Assembly: GCA_000934385.1 (NCBI GenBank)
Contig: KN880523.1
Location: forward strand, 1 to 64,000
Source of the DNA: Cylindrobasidium torrendii FP15055 ss-10
Taxonomy: Eukaryota > Basidiomycota > Agaricomycetes > Agaricales > Physalacriaceae
Direction of reading: 5' to 3'
DNA length: 64,000 nt
Position 1 is the first letter of the stretch. Each line of letters begins with the position of its first letter. Below are positions 34,235-47,588 of the stretch, piece by piece. A program made the translations under genes and the position numbers. Below the pieces are notes generated by a model that ran no database searches, was not told where the DNA came from, and saw nothing but the letters and a program-made list of their open reading frames with translations.

Positions 34235-37200
34235 TCATGTCAACCGTTTGCAGTAGTCGGGGTTCTTTCCATCACCAGGGTTCTGTAACACGACGTTAGG
34301 AGCGCTGACAATGCCAGCCATGCAACTACTCACCAAAGCCCACACAGGGAAGGACGTAACCTTTCCTCCACCACCTCCAACGGCAAAGGTCCAGATGAAG
34401 ACCATAATGGAGGTACCACCGTCGAGCGCAGCGGATAGTAGGAAGCTTGAGGGCACCATGGTCAGCTAGCGTCCTTGTCATCGACTACGTGAGAAGACGT
34501 ACTTGTACTTCCGGAACCAGGTTGCACGGTACTTGCGCAGATAATACTGGGAGAAAATCGCAAGGAGGAAGGAGGTGAAGACGCTGGAGTTGATGCCGAC
34601 CGACAGATATCCGAGTTCGGCGACAAGGATGGGGGTGAAGACGAAGTTGAACCCAACCTTGGGGAACTTCTTGTGCAGGAGGTAGAATGGAATAGGGAAG
34701 CCGAGACCAGCGATTAGCATGTATGGGACGAACTGTAGCAACGCTTCTTTAGCAAACGATATGAGCGGTAGAGAGCGACTTACGCCGTAGCGGGTTCCAG
34801 TAGCGTACAAAGGCTTTCCAAGTGCACCCCATGCAATGGCCGCAGAGTTATAGGCCTGCACTTGTTGACCAGACCACACGTTCGAACCTTGGACGTCGAG
34901 CAGGATTTCCCTGTTGTTTGCAAGAACAGTACGCATGATGGCGTAGTTCAACAGGCCACCAATGATGGTACCGACGGTCTGCACCGCGAATGTAACGCGA
35001 GGAGGAAGTTTTGTGTATTGACCAATCTTCAAGTCCTTCAGGAGAGCAAGGCCTTGGGAGACGGGGTTATAACCGTAGCTGACATGTTCGTGAGCTCATA
35101 GCTCGTCTCTTTCGTAGCTTGACATACCAGGTAAAGTACATGTTAGCCACCGGCTTGCCAGGGACAAGAGCGCCTCCGAGCTATGAGTTCTTCAGTATGT
35201 GCTAATGGCGCGCGCTTGAAAATCCCACCATTTGTACCATGTTCTCAATACTTGGCCCGTAGCCGACCGTGCAATATAGCTGTAAGCCGTAAGAAGATGT
35301 TGATAGAATCCAGAGGAAATACCCACGGTGCCAATAATAGGAACGAAAATCCATGCGAAAATGAGTGCAACAATAAGTGCCCACCAAGGAAGCCCAGAGT
35401 GCGCTCCGTAGGTAGTACCGAACGACATGCCCAGGCAGATGATGAAGATACCAAAGTACCACCAAGAGCTCATCTCCTTGTAGATTTTCATCTTGCGATA
35501 ATGCGGGTCGCTGCACTCATCCTTCTGGCGCATGATCTTGTAGACCGTCTTGGAGTGCCATAAGAAGAAGTGTGTGATGGCAGCTGAAAAGTCGTTCATC
35601 TTCGACGCCAGAGTTACCAGATACGGTGATTACGTACCACCAATGTACATTGTGCGCGACACCTTGTAAAGCAGCTGTGACGCCGCATACCACGGGAGGC
35701 CAACGACGGCGAGCTTGTCCTCGTTAAGAGTATAGTCGTCGTTGAGGATATCTAGCTGTTGGTACCGGGTACCATTGGCATTGAAGAGTAGCTGAGTGAG
35801 GAAGGGGAAGTTCTGCGTGTTCCAGACATTGCCAGCGTAACAAGCACAGAATGCAATCCTATCACAAGGTATCAGCATGCGGTGACAATCGAGAACGCTG
35901 TCGCTTACATGCAAACTGCACACCCAGCGTACAACGACAGCTGTGTTGAGAGCGGCGTGAACAGGGAGCCGATGTCTCCACCACCAGCGCCGACATAGAG
36001 CCAGTCGAAGCACAGAGAAAACATGCCGAGCCCTTCGTTTCCAGCTGCACCACCAAAGATACGGGTGACCCAAGCGCTGTCTTGCCTGGCGAGACAGAAG
36101 ATAGAGACACCTGTGAGGGTAGGCGCAATGTACTCGGGGAACCATTCCCAGATGAAAATGCCGATGAAGACGATCCAGAAGAATTTCAGGCGCTTGCGCT
36201 GCATGATGCTCTCGTGGCCACGGTGAAGCGCATCGAAGAGCTGGACAGTGGGAATAACTTGGGGATATACCGCAAACGTCGGGTACACGAGAATCCTTGT
36301 CGCCAAATAGCGTAAGAAAGCAGGATTTTAATGGAAAAGACTGGCTTACTTGCGATAAACACCAGCCATGCCATATCCAATCAACTGCGATCCGATGAGG
36401 GTGAAGATCCCAACGGCAGCGTTGGGCGTGACATTGTAGTACAACTCCTGTGCGGCAAAAATACTGATCGCCAGTGCACTGTTACTTGCGGTAGTGGACT
36501 ACACACAATCGTTAGCAATGTGAACAACGCTACAACAGGCTCAAAGCGCCAATCATGCAGCAGAATATCGCACCATTATCGTGATTGCCACATGCTCTTT
36601 GATATCTGTGAGGCAAAAATAAGTTGCTAAGCGGCCCAGGATGTTCATTGCACGTACTAAATTTGCCGTGGTTCATGAAGCGCCAGAATGCATTGTCAGG
36701 AATCTCGAACCTCTTCGAACCAAGAGTGACCGCTGTTCCGGGACCAGGAATGACCTCCTCCATGACCTGCCCAAAGAGTCAGGACGACGGCGTGCGCGTG
36801 GGAAAAACCCGCCACTTTCCCTGCCAAGAATGTACGAAATAATCTGAAGGAAGAGCCCCGACACGCTGACCGTCTGGGGACGGAAGTACTAGCCATCATG
36901 GTGTCAATTGGCGTGATTGGGTTCGAACTCGCGACATACGAAGATCTGACCCAGGACTGCTCCGAAGCATGATAGCCCCAGAGAGAGAAAGCTCATGCGA
37001 AAGGTGAAAATGCGAAGGTCCGGGTCGTCGTCGAGCGACAGTAGACGGGTCGCATAGTCCATATCGTTTTCTATGCGGTTATCAGTCGTCAGTAGCATTC
37101 AATACATATTGAATGAAACCTACCGATGGGACGTTCTTTGCCATCGACTCCGATATCAATCAAGCGAGGTCCCTCGAAGACGTCCCCAACATCCTTGGAT

Positions 37201-37346
37201 CCAAGGTTCTCGAGGCCAGTAATGCCAAGCGGATGCTCGTCTCCATCGGTGAAGGTTACGGCCTTGACATTGTCTTGCGACTTCTCGTCAAAGGCCTCCT
37301 TGTCATTGAGGGAATTATCCTTCTCAAGCGCAGGGACCGTGGCCAT
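34235..37346 (-). CDS. oligopeptide transporter (OPT family)
   Basis: Proton-coupled plasma-membrane importer of small peptides or related compounds. The cytosolic N-terminus is acidic (LEKDNSLNDKEAFDEKSQD). The membrane part starts with DPDLRIFTFRMSFLSLGLSCFG, followed by QTVSVSGLFLQIISYILG. Next come FEIPDNAFWRFMNHGKF, LIGYGMAGVYRK, ILVYPTFAVYPQVIPTVQ, FPEYIAPTLTGVSIFCL, NEGLGMFSLCFDW, SSWWYFGIFIICL, PVANMYFTLYGYNP and GKPLYATGTRYG. It ends with AVGGGGGKVTSFPVWAL and KNPDYCKRL. These are ordered family blocks with about 13 to 16 predicted helices. More than ten introns interrupt the gene. Substrate cannot be told from sequence. The next gene upstream, also on the minus strand, is another transporter. 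Confidence 0.92.
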
Positions 37347-37394
37347 GACGGGAGGGGAGACTGGGTCGTCGAGAGTCCCTTGAGATAGTCAATG

Positions 37395-37402
37395 CTTTTA
37401 TA
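37395..37402 (-). promoter_or_regulatory. TATA box of the OPT gene
   Basis: TATAAAAG on the minus strand, about 48 bases before the ATG at 37346. Confidence 0.5.
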
Positions 37403-38588
37403 GCACATCGGACCCAGTGGCTATCTTTGCGTTTCCACACTTCCTACTAGGGACCACATGCAGCACACACAGTAGGGATAAGGGCGAGGTCCATATCCCA
37501 GTCATATGTATGCTGGGTATTTGATCGTCTCCCATATAGTGGCTCGCAGGACCAGGATGAGGGAATGCAGCAGGCCGCTTATGCCACGCTCGCGCGATAG
37601 TTGGTGAATCTATGGCAAGGTAGTAGCAGAGTGGGCTTTCGAAGACCACCAGGACCACCAGAGAGACGCGATAAAAGAGAGAAGAGAAGAATGGCAGATA
37701 CAGTGAGCTTCGGGAACTCGAAATGCAATGGAGGGGAAAGAGGTGACTTTTTGTTCCGCTCATGGCTTCCGAGGGTACCGTAGCAGGTGACCCGGCGAAG
37801 CATTAGGCACATGTAGATACGTGCTCCGCCACATATCTTGGCAGCAGGGGTAAAGACGGCCAAGCGGTAAGATCTTCGGACTTTCTGGCGCTCAGAGCTC
37901 TTGGACTCTGTTGGACTGATTCCAGCCACACATAGGCTAGGGCTGCTCGAAGTGCTTCTACAATATCAACGAATTTTCAAGTCGGCGCCAATCATTTGAG
38001 CATGATACACTGGATCGCGTCGAGCTCTGAAGAGCATTATTCCCATGGGATATGAATAAAATGACCAGATAAACCATGAAAGTAAACGATGGGCGGCAGA
38101 AGCAAAAGCTGGGTGATCGACATTCGGAACCCGGGCCGCTGATTGACGGCCGCTTTAGAAATTAATTATCTGGATTACATAAGGATATGCGCATGCTACA
38201 GGACAACGGACGTGGACGACCTCCTTCGTAGGTCTCTTCACTGTCACCAACTGTGGCTTGCGTGCCCAACACGTGTACATAACCTCTTTAAGGCTTACAA
38301 GTTCAGCGCCCGAACTATTTCGGTCTGCGAGACCGTACGGATGATCGCTCCGGACAGGATACATACCGAAATCTTGATGTATCTTCTATCTGACTTTCAC
38401 GATGTCCTTCTATTCGAACTTTGCGATATCGACACGATGCAATGTTTGTGCATTGTGTTTATTGCATTTGTGAAGCGCTGATAGCGAACAACAACCGTAC
38501 GTAACTAAACATTGGGAAGTGAAAAATCGTGAAGCAAACGCATATAATAATACAGGTCAATAACAGACCGGGCAGCACAACGACACAG
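37403..38588. other. 1.2 kb between the two transporters, no gene seen
   Basis: Contains the OPT upstream region and the 3' flank of the MFS gene. ORFs at 37398-37929 overlap on one strand and show no motif; a plus frame at 38143-38481 has no recognisable domain. Confidence 0.4.
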
Positions 38589-40446
38589 CTACGCCTTGGA
38601 ATGCTCGACATGCTCTGTTTCTGTTTTCTCGCGTTCCGCGGTAATCAGGACGCCACGAGCTTTGCGCTCCGACTCGAGGGTCATGGCGAACTTGGAACGA
38701 TCGCGGAAGTATGCACCGTTAAAGTAGAAGACATACACTGGGATGATAACAAGAATGCCAAGGCATCCCAGTATTGTCGTCGGCCATTCCAGCTTGAGGC
38801 GGTCGCCAATGTTCTCGTAGACTACACAGAATAGTCAGAAAAGGAGCAACCACAGGGAAATACGATAGCGTACATGGGACAGAGTACATTGCAGCAATTC
38901 CAGCAAGGAAGTCGCGCGAGAACCCATTGCCACCTGTCGCAGACGCCGCGTAGGGACCATAGGCCGCAACCATGTAATCAATAGTTGCCATGTAAATCGC
39001 GAACTAGAGTCGAATGAGTATGCGAGCGCGAGGGAGACAAATCGGACGAACATTAGCAATTGCAATAAGCACAGAGAATATCATGGGTGCAATCCAATGA
39101 ACCTGGGGCGGGCCCAAGCTGGTCCACGCAAAGCCGAACAGACCAATGGGTTCCAAAGGTGCCGCTGGAAATGGGTCAGCCTGGTTCGATGGAGGCAAGC
39201 CAATGGGACGTACTCCATAATAACCAATACAAGCGGGCCTCTGGTACTAATGCCTCGGCGCCGCCACGCTGACGAATGCGATCAGTACAATGAAGTATGC
39301 GTATTGCCAATCAATCAATACCTTCATTATGCCTCTTTGTCGTTGTAGGAATGGCATGAATGAGAAATACGCGATGAAGTATCCGACCAAAAGCGGGAGG
39401 AACGACAGGCCAATGGCGACTGTGCTGAAGTCCCATTGCTTGTACACAGGACCGTAGGACTCGAGGAATGTGAAGATCAAGGCGTCCGAGAAACCAGAGA
39501 GCAGTGACAAGCACAGGACGATTGGCTCGGTAAGGAACATGTAGAACGGACGCGTCCAGATCGAGAAGACCTTCTTGACTGTGAGGCCTTCATGGTTGAG
39601 TTCGTCGGGGCTGTATATATGTGTCTCGCCGTTTTTACGTCTTCTCCGTGCTTCCCGTGTGATGAGGACAGAGGCGCGCGTCTCGGGGACAAGGAAGAAA
39701 TGGCAGATCTGCACAAATCCACCAAAGATGAGCTGCAGCCAGAAAACCCATCGCCAGTGCAGATACTCCTCGACGAATCCACCGACCACTGGTCCGACGA
39801 CTGAACCGCCCACTGAAGACAGCACGATAAAGTTTACGGCGTACTGCTGACGATCCGCCTCCCACATATCGGCGACCATCCCCAATGTCACTGAACCACC
39901 CGCGGACGACAGACCGCCGAGGAAGCGGCCGACGACGATGGTCCCAAAGTTCTGTGCGAACGCGCATGGTAATTGCCAAATGTTGACGAAGAACAGACTG
40001 AGCTGGAGAACCGGCCACCGTCCGTACTCCTCACTCCAGGGTGCCCATAACTCGCAGCCGAATGCGTATGCAACGAGGAAGATCATCTGGCCAACGCGCG
40101 CAGCTTGAAGGCTGATATCGAACTCTTTGGAGAGGGCTACGACACCATTGCCGTAGATGGACGTATTGAGGTTCATCGAGACTTGGACAATGAAGATGAC
40201 GCTGAGAATGGTCCATTTCTTCCAGGTCGGAAAGCAAAACCCGAGCTTGCGGTAGCACTCCTCTTCGCTGAGCTCGATTTTGCCATCGGGGCGGGTAGAT
40301 TTGCGAGTTGCGTGGGGCTCGATGTGTTCGGGCTCTGGACGTAGGCCGTGCTTCTCGTTGATAGACGGTGCGAGAGTCGAGGGCTCCGTGGGGACTGTCG
40401 CCTCGACGTGACTGTCGCTTGAGGTCGAGTCGTCTTTAACAACCAT
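38589..40446 (-). CDS. MFS drug/polyamine:H+ antiporter-type transporter (DHA1)
   Basis: Twelve-helix efflux pump. A long first exon runs from 40446 to about 39250. It encodes a Ser/Glu-rich cytosolic head, GFCFPTWKKWTILSVIFIVQ (helix 1), NTSIYGNGVVALSKEFD, the motif-A-like loop PWSEEYGRWPVLQLS, VGRFLGGLSSAGGSVTLGM, GSVVGPVVGGFVEEYLHWRW (motif C for antiporters) and FFLVPETRASVLI. Then follow RPFYMFLTEPIVLCLSLLSG and, after introns, WIAPMIFSVLIAIANF, ATIDYMVAAYGPYAASATGG and LGCLGILVIIPVYVFYF. It ends in a charged tail (TETEHVEHSKA). The motifs fit the Flr1/Tpo branch; the substrate is unknown. Confidence 0.92.
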
Positions 40447-40603
40447 CTATGAAATGAAAAACGAGGTTAGTGCGACACCAAAAAAAAGAGCACTGTCGAC
40501 GTGCTTACGAGCGCTTGCACGACGTCGCGTCCGGGGAAAGGAAGTGTGGGGAAGTGGGGACTGTAGGTAAGAAGTCTGGCTGCTTCGTGAAGGAAGACCC
40601 GGG

Positions 40604-40611
40604 CTTTTATA
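40604..40611 (-). promoter_or_regulatory. TATA box candidate of the MFS gene
   Basis: TATAAAAG on the minus strand, about 160 bases before the ATG; implies a long leader if used. Confidence 0.35.
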
Positions 40612-43600
40612 AACTCTCGGAGCACCTGGGGCAAGTCGGCCTGTTCAAAGGCAACAACAGTTTTGCCTCACTGGGGAGATTTATTTTTAGCCGACCGCTG
40701 ATGAAGAATTGCCGTCATCTGCAAAAGAAGCGAAAGTGACGCACTGGCAACTTGCAAACAGAGAGAGAGAGAGATACTCAGGCCAAGGTTACAGGATTGT
40801 CTGGGTGTACTCGTAGATGATTAGCCTGCTGAGCACAGCGGCGGACACTCCAAAGCTCAGAGTACACTTTTTGACGATTTTACGCAGAGGGGATATGCAT
40901 ATCCAGTAAATCTTGAGAAGGTTCGGTCTGAAGCGAAGAACCCCGGACAAAGTAGCGTGGCGCTAGAGAACTCATTCAGAACGTGGAATCAGAGAGAAAG
41001 GAACTGGGAAGGAACCCCTGGCAATCGAATCAAAATCAAATCTGTATGCTTCAGCGATAATTCGAACGCACTCATAACATGCGCTCACCAGCATAACGTC
41101 AAGACTGGGCTGGTCGAGAATGTGTTTTCGAGCTCTGTAGTACACTTCCAAGCTTGCCAAGGCCCGATAGGTCTCTGGACGTAGTTGCGACCATTGAGAG
41201 GTGTTTGTTGTCCATTGCAATGCGATTACTAGCTTCATCTCTGAAAGTGGACTCGGCCTCGCAATGCCCCGGCCCATCTCTCGCCGCAAGGCCAGCCGGG
41301 ATGGTGACCGCTGCGCGGCATATCGTAGACTCCAAAACTCCATGTGGCTGCTGCAGCAAAGTGCTCTCGATTCTCGAAGTCCCCCGGCGCGTCCCAAAAG
41401 GGCCTTACCGCGCGGGCGATGGGCGGGCTGGCATGTGCATGACCGGGGAGGAATATATTGAACCTTCCTGTAAAACACAAAAGCCCGACTCTGCGAAATG
41501 GAGGTACAGGAGTTGGCTCGCAATGCCGCATGCCACTGGCAGCCAAGTACTCCAATGGGCCACCTTCATGCGCCAGAGTCTCAGAGTGACGGATCAAACT
41601 TGATGCAGCTAAAATGTGAGGCATGCAAGGCTGCCAAAGCCGTCGAAGCTCCTTTAATCTTTGGGCGTAACATGCAAGAAAGGCCTGAGAAAGGCTGAGG
41701 CAGTTGCCGTCCTATTAGCATCGGACCGGTTTGGGCACGCGGGATCTCGGCACGACAATCCAATAAGGTTAACTGGCATCGACGACCGTGAGATATCGAT
41801 GCAGTAGAGCTTCGACTTGTAACCAGCTGAAGGTTAGCCAGCTGGTTAACACGCGACCTCATAAGTACTAGTAAACTGTCGGTCATATTAGGAGCGCTAG
41901 CCTGGGTGACTCTGAGTACAACGCTCAGTATAGAGATCTGCAGATATGTACATACTACATAATAGACCTATGGCAGCGCGACGCGTTTCGTGCGCTCCAT
42001 CTTCAAATGGCTTGGCAGAAGTAGGCGATATATGACCTCGGCGACCACTACCGCCTTCGACCGACTGGCTACTCGCAGTCTCACGTCTGCTGCAATGATG
42101 TTGGCAAGAAGATGGTGTCCTCTCCTTCTCAAACCCTCGGAAGCAAGCGTGGATGTCATCATGGCTCTAATGAAGCATACTAGTGAGGATACCTGGTATT
42201 AACCCTGGATTTGAAAACACACTACTTATCCGCTTGAAGAGGAGAGTTCTTCTCGAACCCCAGTCAAGTATCGGTCAAGTATGCGTACCTTAATATTAAT
42301 CATCCATTGTAAAAATTTCCGATGAATTTTCTCATTGAAACGATATCGCATGTCCAATGCGGGGAAACCCGAGGCTACTAGTATCTCCAACTTCCCAAGA
42401 TGCCTCAGCCAGTAAGAACTATACTCAAGTACTCCTTCGCGGTGTCTGAACTCCCAGGGAAATCGTAGGTTGGAGTGGGTTGCTGGTTGAGAACTCTGAT
42501 GGGCATCATACCGGGGTCCATCCATTCGAGGGATGTCTAGTCAACTGAAATCGTACTTAGTACTAGTGGCTCCGGCGTGAATATATGCAGATGCCCCCTG
42601 CCACTGCAAGAAAGCTCGCTATCGGATTGCAAGTGGTGTGAGGATATGTAACGGCTGTACAATCAAACAGATCGTGGAAGGATTGATGCTGTCACGTGAC
42701 CGTGTTTAAGTCCCATGCTGAGTCTGCCCATTAAGATCTTGGAGTTGAATCAACTAGAGCTTGCATGTAGGTCAGCCTCCTGCTTTTTCTCATCTACGTT
42801 CCCTTGATGGCAGGAACATCGGCCTCGTCTACTAACCAACAATGATTGTCGTGCCCGTGAGCGTACGTATACACCATAAACCGATACCGCTTGTAAGAGT
42901 TTGCGAACACTCGAGCTTTCAAAGCCTCGCTCAGTAGACATCTCATATACATAGGCAAAGTTCACGCTTTAGCATGATGGAATCTCTTTTGGGAGTGGGA
43001 ATGTCAGTGGCGCCGTCAATAATGTCGGGGTATGTTCGCTCTCCATGGGTGTTCGACTCTCATGGCAGTGGGACTTCCGACTTGGAGTCGAACGAGCTCA
43101 TATTTGCGCCAGAACCAAACCTACAATGCAACTTGGGTGATTACGTAACGGATGCTCTCATTTCCTGTGGTCTCAAGTATGCCTCCGCGGAAAGGCGTGT
43201 ATTTCATCTGGGGTGTCGCGTAGCGCGTCGCGTCGACGCGTCTGTCGATCGATCGCTTTCTCCATTCTAACTCGAGATACATGAGGATACTTAGTTCAGG
43301 ATGTTTGGTTGGTTTTCGGATACGGTGAACCTGATTGTTAGAAGTAGACCCTGAATATGACTCTGCGTTTATTCCAGCCTGAAAGAGGCGAATTTGGACG
43401 ACTTGTAACCAATCCATAAGTGGGAGGAGTTTGAGAAAGTAGAGCCTACAAGCAATGGTCTCGTCTTGGTCTACTCGTTTGGCCACTGGCAGCACAAAAC
43501 CGGGCTTGGTCAGGTTGATTTCCAGGTCCATCAAAAAAGAAGGATCGGAAGAGTTGCCGGTTGGCTTTCTCCCTCTCTCCCACGAAAGGCAAGCCCACGA

Positions 43601-43771
43601 GGCCGTTCCAACACGAGGCTCGCGCGTTCACAGTCCGCTGCTATCGTCGCTGTCGTCGTCGTCGTCACCGTTCTTGACCGACAGCCTTTGTGGTTCTCTA
43701 CGGCACAATTTAGTTCGAACGTGCCATAGCCAACAAAAAAACCATAAAATTCAATACGCGACACCCAGCCC
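40612..43771. other. 3.2 kb without a recognisable gene
   Basis: The longest gap in the window. Frames of up to 183 codons occur on both strands at 40972-41624 but overlap each other and carry no domain, and none begins or ends with good splice context. A (GA) run lies near 40762-40773. A CpG-dense knot of GCGTCGACGCG and CGATCGATCG lies at about 43217-43256. Confidence 0.45.
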
Positions 43772-46700
43772 ATGGATCTACTACGCTTTCTCTCGCGCTC
43801 ATCGCGTCAGGCTCCAGAGGAATCGCGCCCGGCAAGCCCGGCCGGTGTCGAGACGGACGGCACCAACGCGCATTCATCCCCGTCGTCACCCAGGCGTATG
43901 GATTCGGAGGGATATCCATCTTGGCTTCCGGAACGACCACCGCCACCGGCGCCTGCTTCAACATTCCAGTCGTCGACTGCAGTACTGCCCGCGGATCTGC
44001 CTGCGACGCCAGGACCATCGTCGCCCCCGGTCGTTGGTGGCCGGAAAGCGACGCCACGGTCCGTGCGAATCGTCAGTCTTCCGGACTCGACAGCCCTCGG
44101 CGGCGAAGAGAGACGCGTCCCTACAGACCACACACGCGTCCCCAGCAATAATGCCCTCCATCAACGACTTTGGTCGCGCGCTACCGGCGCAGCGGCCTCT
44201 CCAACGCTACTCAATGACCCTTACGCAGGCAGGTTTATCAAGCCCCGTTTCAACTCTACCGCCCTCCGTTTGGACTACATCCGTTCAGAGTCCATTCTTG
44301 TGCGCACCTACTTCTGGGTATTCCGCCTCTTCATATTTGCCCATCTTCCCATACAAACCTACTTTGACTTCAATGCTGTCTTTATGCTTATCGAGTGCGT
44401 GTCAATCCACCAAAGTTTCCGCTCGTACTGATGAATTGAATAGCGTAGCGCTCTATCCGACACCCCAGGCGCCCGGCGTTTCGGGTTCTGGTCGCAGCTG
44501 GTCGCTTGCTGCTGCTGCATATCTATTCTGCTGGTTCACGCAAATATTTGGCGTCTTCATGATCTACGAGCTTGTCTACTCCTTCGCCCGTCGCTGGCGC
44601 ATTCGCCGCCCAGCGATCTACCCTATCTACACCTCAAGTCCCGCCTTCAACTTTGTGTGCGTTTCATCGTATAGCAAGTTCTGTTTCCTCCAGAATCTCC
44701 GACTGGCTGCATGGAGGAGCAGTATGCGCGATGGGCTCGCAGAGACGTTTTGGTACTATGCGCAGAATCTGCCGACAGTCAGCTTGCTTTTGCCTCGCGC
44801 AGGATTGTGTCTTGCGCTGCTCTTGACATTCTGGAACCCTCAAGCCGGCGGTGTCGCCCAAGCGGACAGTGGGCTCGGCTCCAGGGACGGGACTTTTTTC
44901 CATGACGACGGCAGCCTCACAGGGTACTCAAAAGGCGTACTAGTCACAAACGTTGCTTGGATCTTCTGGCGCGCACTAGTCCTGGTCTACAGTTGGTATG
45001 CCTCCCGTCGTCATTGTTTTGCGTATACTAAGTTACCACGCTATAGGATTGGCCTCTGGGTCCTAAGCGAACAATGTTGTGCTGGCATCTGCGGCCCTCG
45101 ATACCGATGGGAGGAAGACGACTTTGAGAAAGCGATGGCGTCGCGCAAGGATTTCATGGATGACGATGACAAGTCCGAGTTGTTGTGGAACTGGCGAGAA
45201 TGCACCAAGGAGCGCATTCAAGAGTTGTTCGACTTCTGCTTGATAACTACGAAGTATGGGCTCACTAGGGCATCGGAGGCCGGTTCAGAGGATCAGCGGA
45301 TAGCCGAGCAGGTCATGGCTGCGGTGGGTTTGGGTCCCCACGCCCACCTCACCCAGGCAGCGAAACGTTCTGTGCTAGCAGATGACTTCTTCAGAAGACC
45401 TCCATCTGAAGAGCCTGGGCCTTCACGTGACGCACACATTGGTCCCCAGAAGGGCGCGCCGATATCTGCTCTTCCTTACCCATTCGTGACCAAAGGCACG
45501 GCCCAAGTCTCTTCGGATGAGGAGCGGGTGCCGTTCCCGCCATCACCATCTCTGCCAGAAGAAGAGAAGACGAGTGATGAAAAGGCCACCACGAACACTG
45601 ACGATGATGATTTGGACGAAGACGATGAGGATGCTGAAGAGGAGCGGATGGCTGCGACTACCAGCCCGGAGCCATCTTCTGGACATGCATCTGGGTCGAT
45701 GTCGAGTCTTGGCGCCCCCGTCAACTCGCGTTACCCTTTCCAATTCCGCCGACCGACGCGCGGTACATCCGGGGCGTCCAGCAGCTCTCCTGGCTCGCAT
45801 ATGACGCCGCACTCGTCGAATGGCCGGTCTTTGCAGTCGCGGATCTCCCAGGCAACATCGGCTACAAACAGAGAATCGACCGACTCGCATTCCCCCCGGT
45901 CGCATTACACAACTTCCGAGTCTGCTAGTGTCAGCCCGTCAAGTGTCGGTGGAATTCCCATGCCTCCTCGTCACCCCAATCGGCCCAGGGCGGGCACTGT
46001 GCCCCATTCACCAGCGCCGTCCACACCCAGTCCCGTTCCAGTCAACTTCCCTCGAGGAGGTAATGCACGCCGCCATGCACGGGACAGAACACGGACAGAC
46101 AGTGGATTACCCCGCAATGCTACCCAATTGCCCATCGGGCTCGAGGTTGACGATAGTGGGGATTTCGAGTCTGAAGAAGGCGGCGGAGATGACATTGGTC
46201 TTTTGTCGGCACGGACGTCGCCACGCTCGTCTGGTCTTAGCCCACGACCATCGTTTGTGCATCGGAGCAGGACGACGACAGGATCATCCTCGTCGCCGCA
46301 TGGCTCTCGCAGCAACTCTCAATCAGGCTCATCGTCTAGCGGCGCGCGCTCTCGGGTTGAATCTGCCAGGCAGCGCGCGCAGTCGTTCGTTGCGTCGGCG
46401 TCAAGGAGCAGCTTGGAGCTCGTGCGCCCACGGTCAAGGTCGATGGTTAGGCTTGAAGACGAACATCATTCGTCGGGTCATTCCAGGTCGGGCAGTGGGT
46501 CTGGCAGTGGTGAAAACTGGACCTTTGGGCACCCTGCGGCATGGATGAGGGGATCGACAGACCGCAGAGATCAACCGTCGCCAGTGCAAGAAGAAGCCAG
46601 GCGCCGGGGACCGCCATCCCCTGTGCAAGAGGAGACCAGGTGGAGGGGACAGCCGTCGCCGGTACAAGAGCGCCGTGAATCAGAGCTTAGGGAGGAGGCT

Positions 46701-47099
46701 GCTGAAGAAGAGGAAGAGGAGATGTCAGACTACGGTGATGATGATGATGAAGAAGAGATGGACATGACCACACAGATTCCTGCCGTCGTCCGTGCATCAG
46801 ACTCGGATACTTCGCTAGCTGCCAGCACAGTGGCGTCAAGGAGGACTGCACACCCCGATGAGGATGTACCACCGGTCCCCCAGGTCTTCACCCCTCAGCG
46901 TCAACCCAGCGATGGCTCGTTCAGCACGCATCCCGATATCAGCACTGCCAACCCCTCATTCATCACCGCTGCACCCACTGTCGAAGGCGAAACCAACACG
47001 GACGACAGCGTACGCACCGTACCAAGTTACATGCCGATGGATGCCCATTTCCGTGCCGGTCCTCACCACCCAGGCGGTCCCAGCTGGGGCCCAGTTTAG
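43772..47099 (+). CDS. large membrane protein with disordered Ser/Pro tail
   Basis: Unknown function. Exons 43772-44394, 44444-44995 and 45047-47099 keep frame and give 1,075 residues. A further 39-base in-frame stretch at about 44656-44694 (GTGTGC...CTCCAG) might be spliced out. Residues 1-170 are Pro/Ser-rich. Four or five hydrophobic segments follow, for example TYFWVFRLFIFAHLPIQTYF, SLAAAAYLFCWFTQIFGVF, AGLCLALLLTFW and VTNVAWIFWRALVLVYSW. Next comes a compact charged domain (RWEEDDFEKAMASRKDFMDD ... RIQELFDFCLITTKYGL). The last 550 residues are disordered, with acidic runs and three copies of PSPVQEE-like units at about 46570-46680. The frame stays open back to 43455, but the upstream part is non-coding because the first exon uses a different frame. 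Probably a conserved fungal membrane protein; not recognised by name. Confidence 0.8.
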
Positions 47100-47588
47100 T
47101 GTATGTACTACTTACCGCGCCATCTCACTTTATTACTGACTTATTAGTTGTATTTACTTCCGTATTGATTTTTCCCCCATCTTCCTGATTTTCTAGTTGA
47201 TCTATACATGGAGTGCCCTTTTCCCATCTCTCTTGGATACATCTTCACACGCCAGCATTACCCTACACCCGTACGACCCCATACCTACTACTTAACTAGC
47301 TCGAGATGCTAACGACCGACTTAGTTAGACGTTGTAACGCGCAATGCTGCAGGTATCTGCCGATGTATCTCGTTGTCAGATCTGTACATACTCTATCTCA
47401 TGAATCCCATTTTTGATGCATTTGTTATGCATCTTGCGCTCTACGAGCCTTTCTCACCGTGGGACGTAAGTGTGTACGGATGGCTGGAGATTAAAAGCGT
47501 CGGTATGGTATTTCTGATTTTACAGAGTCCTCATAGGTATGTATCGTACATATTGTACAAAAGTATCAACAATCCATCTGTCCGTTCT
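47100..47588. other. convergent intergenic region, nothing seen
   Basis: AT-rich and pyrimidine-rich, consistent with two facing 3' ends. Confidence 0.45.

Noticed and set aside
36918..36945. GGTTCGAACTC, a T-loop look-alike
   Set aside because: It lies in an intron of the OPT gene, and the flanking bases do not pair into a T stem or cloverleaf.
37846..37930. tRNA-like stretch GACGGCCAAGCGGTAAGA
   Set aside because: It resembles an A box of a Ser/Leu tRNA, but no B box (GGTTCGANTCC) or closing acceptor stem follows within 100 bases.
40972..41624. Overlapping frames of 129 to 183 codons
   Set aside because: Several frames on both strands are open in the same GC-rich stretch, as expected by chance, and none resembles a known protein.
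43455..43771. Upstream extension of the large membrane-protein frame
   Set aside because: The long frame from 43455 is open only because the first intron and first exon lack stops in that frame. The true first exon (43772) uses another frame, joined by an intron at 44395-44443.
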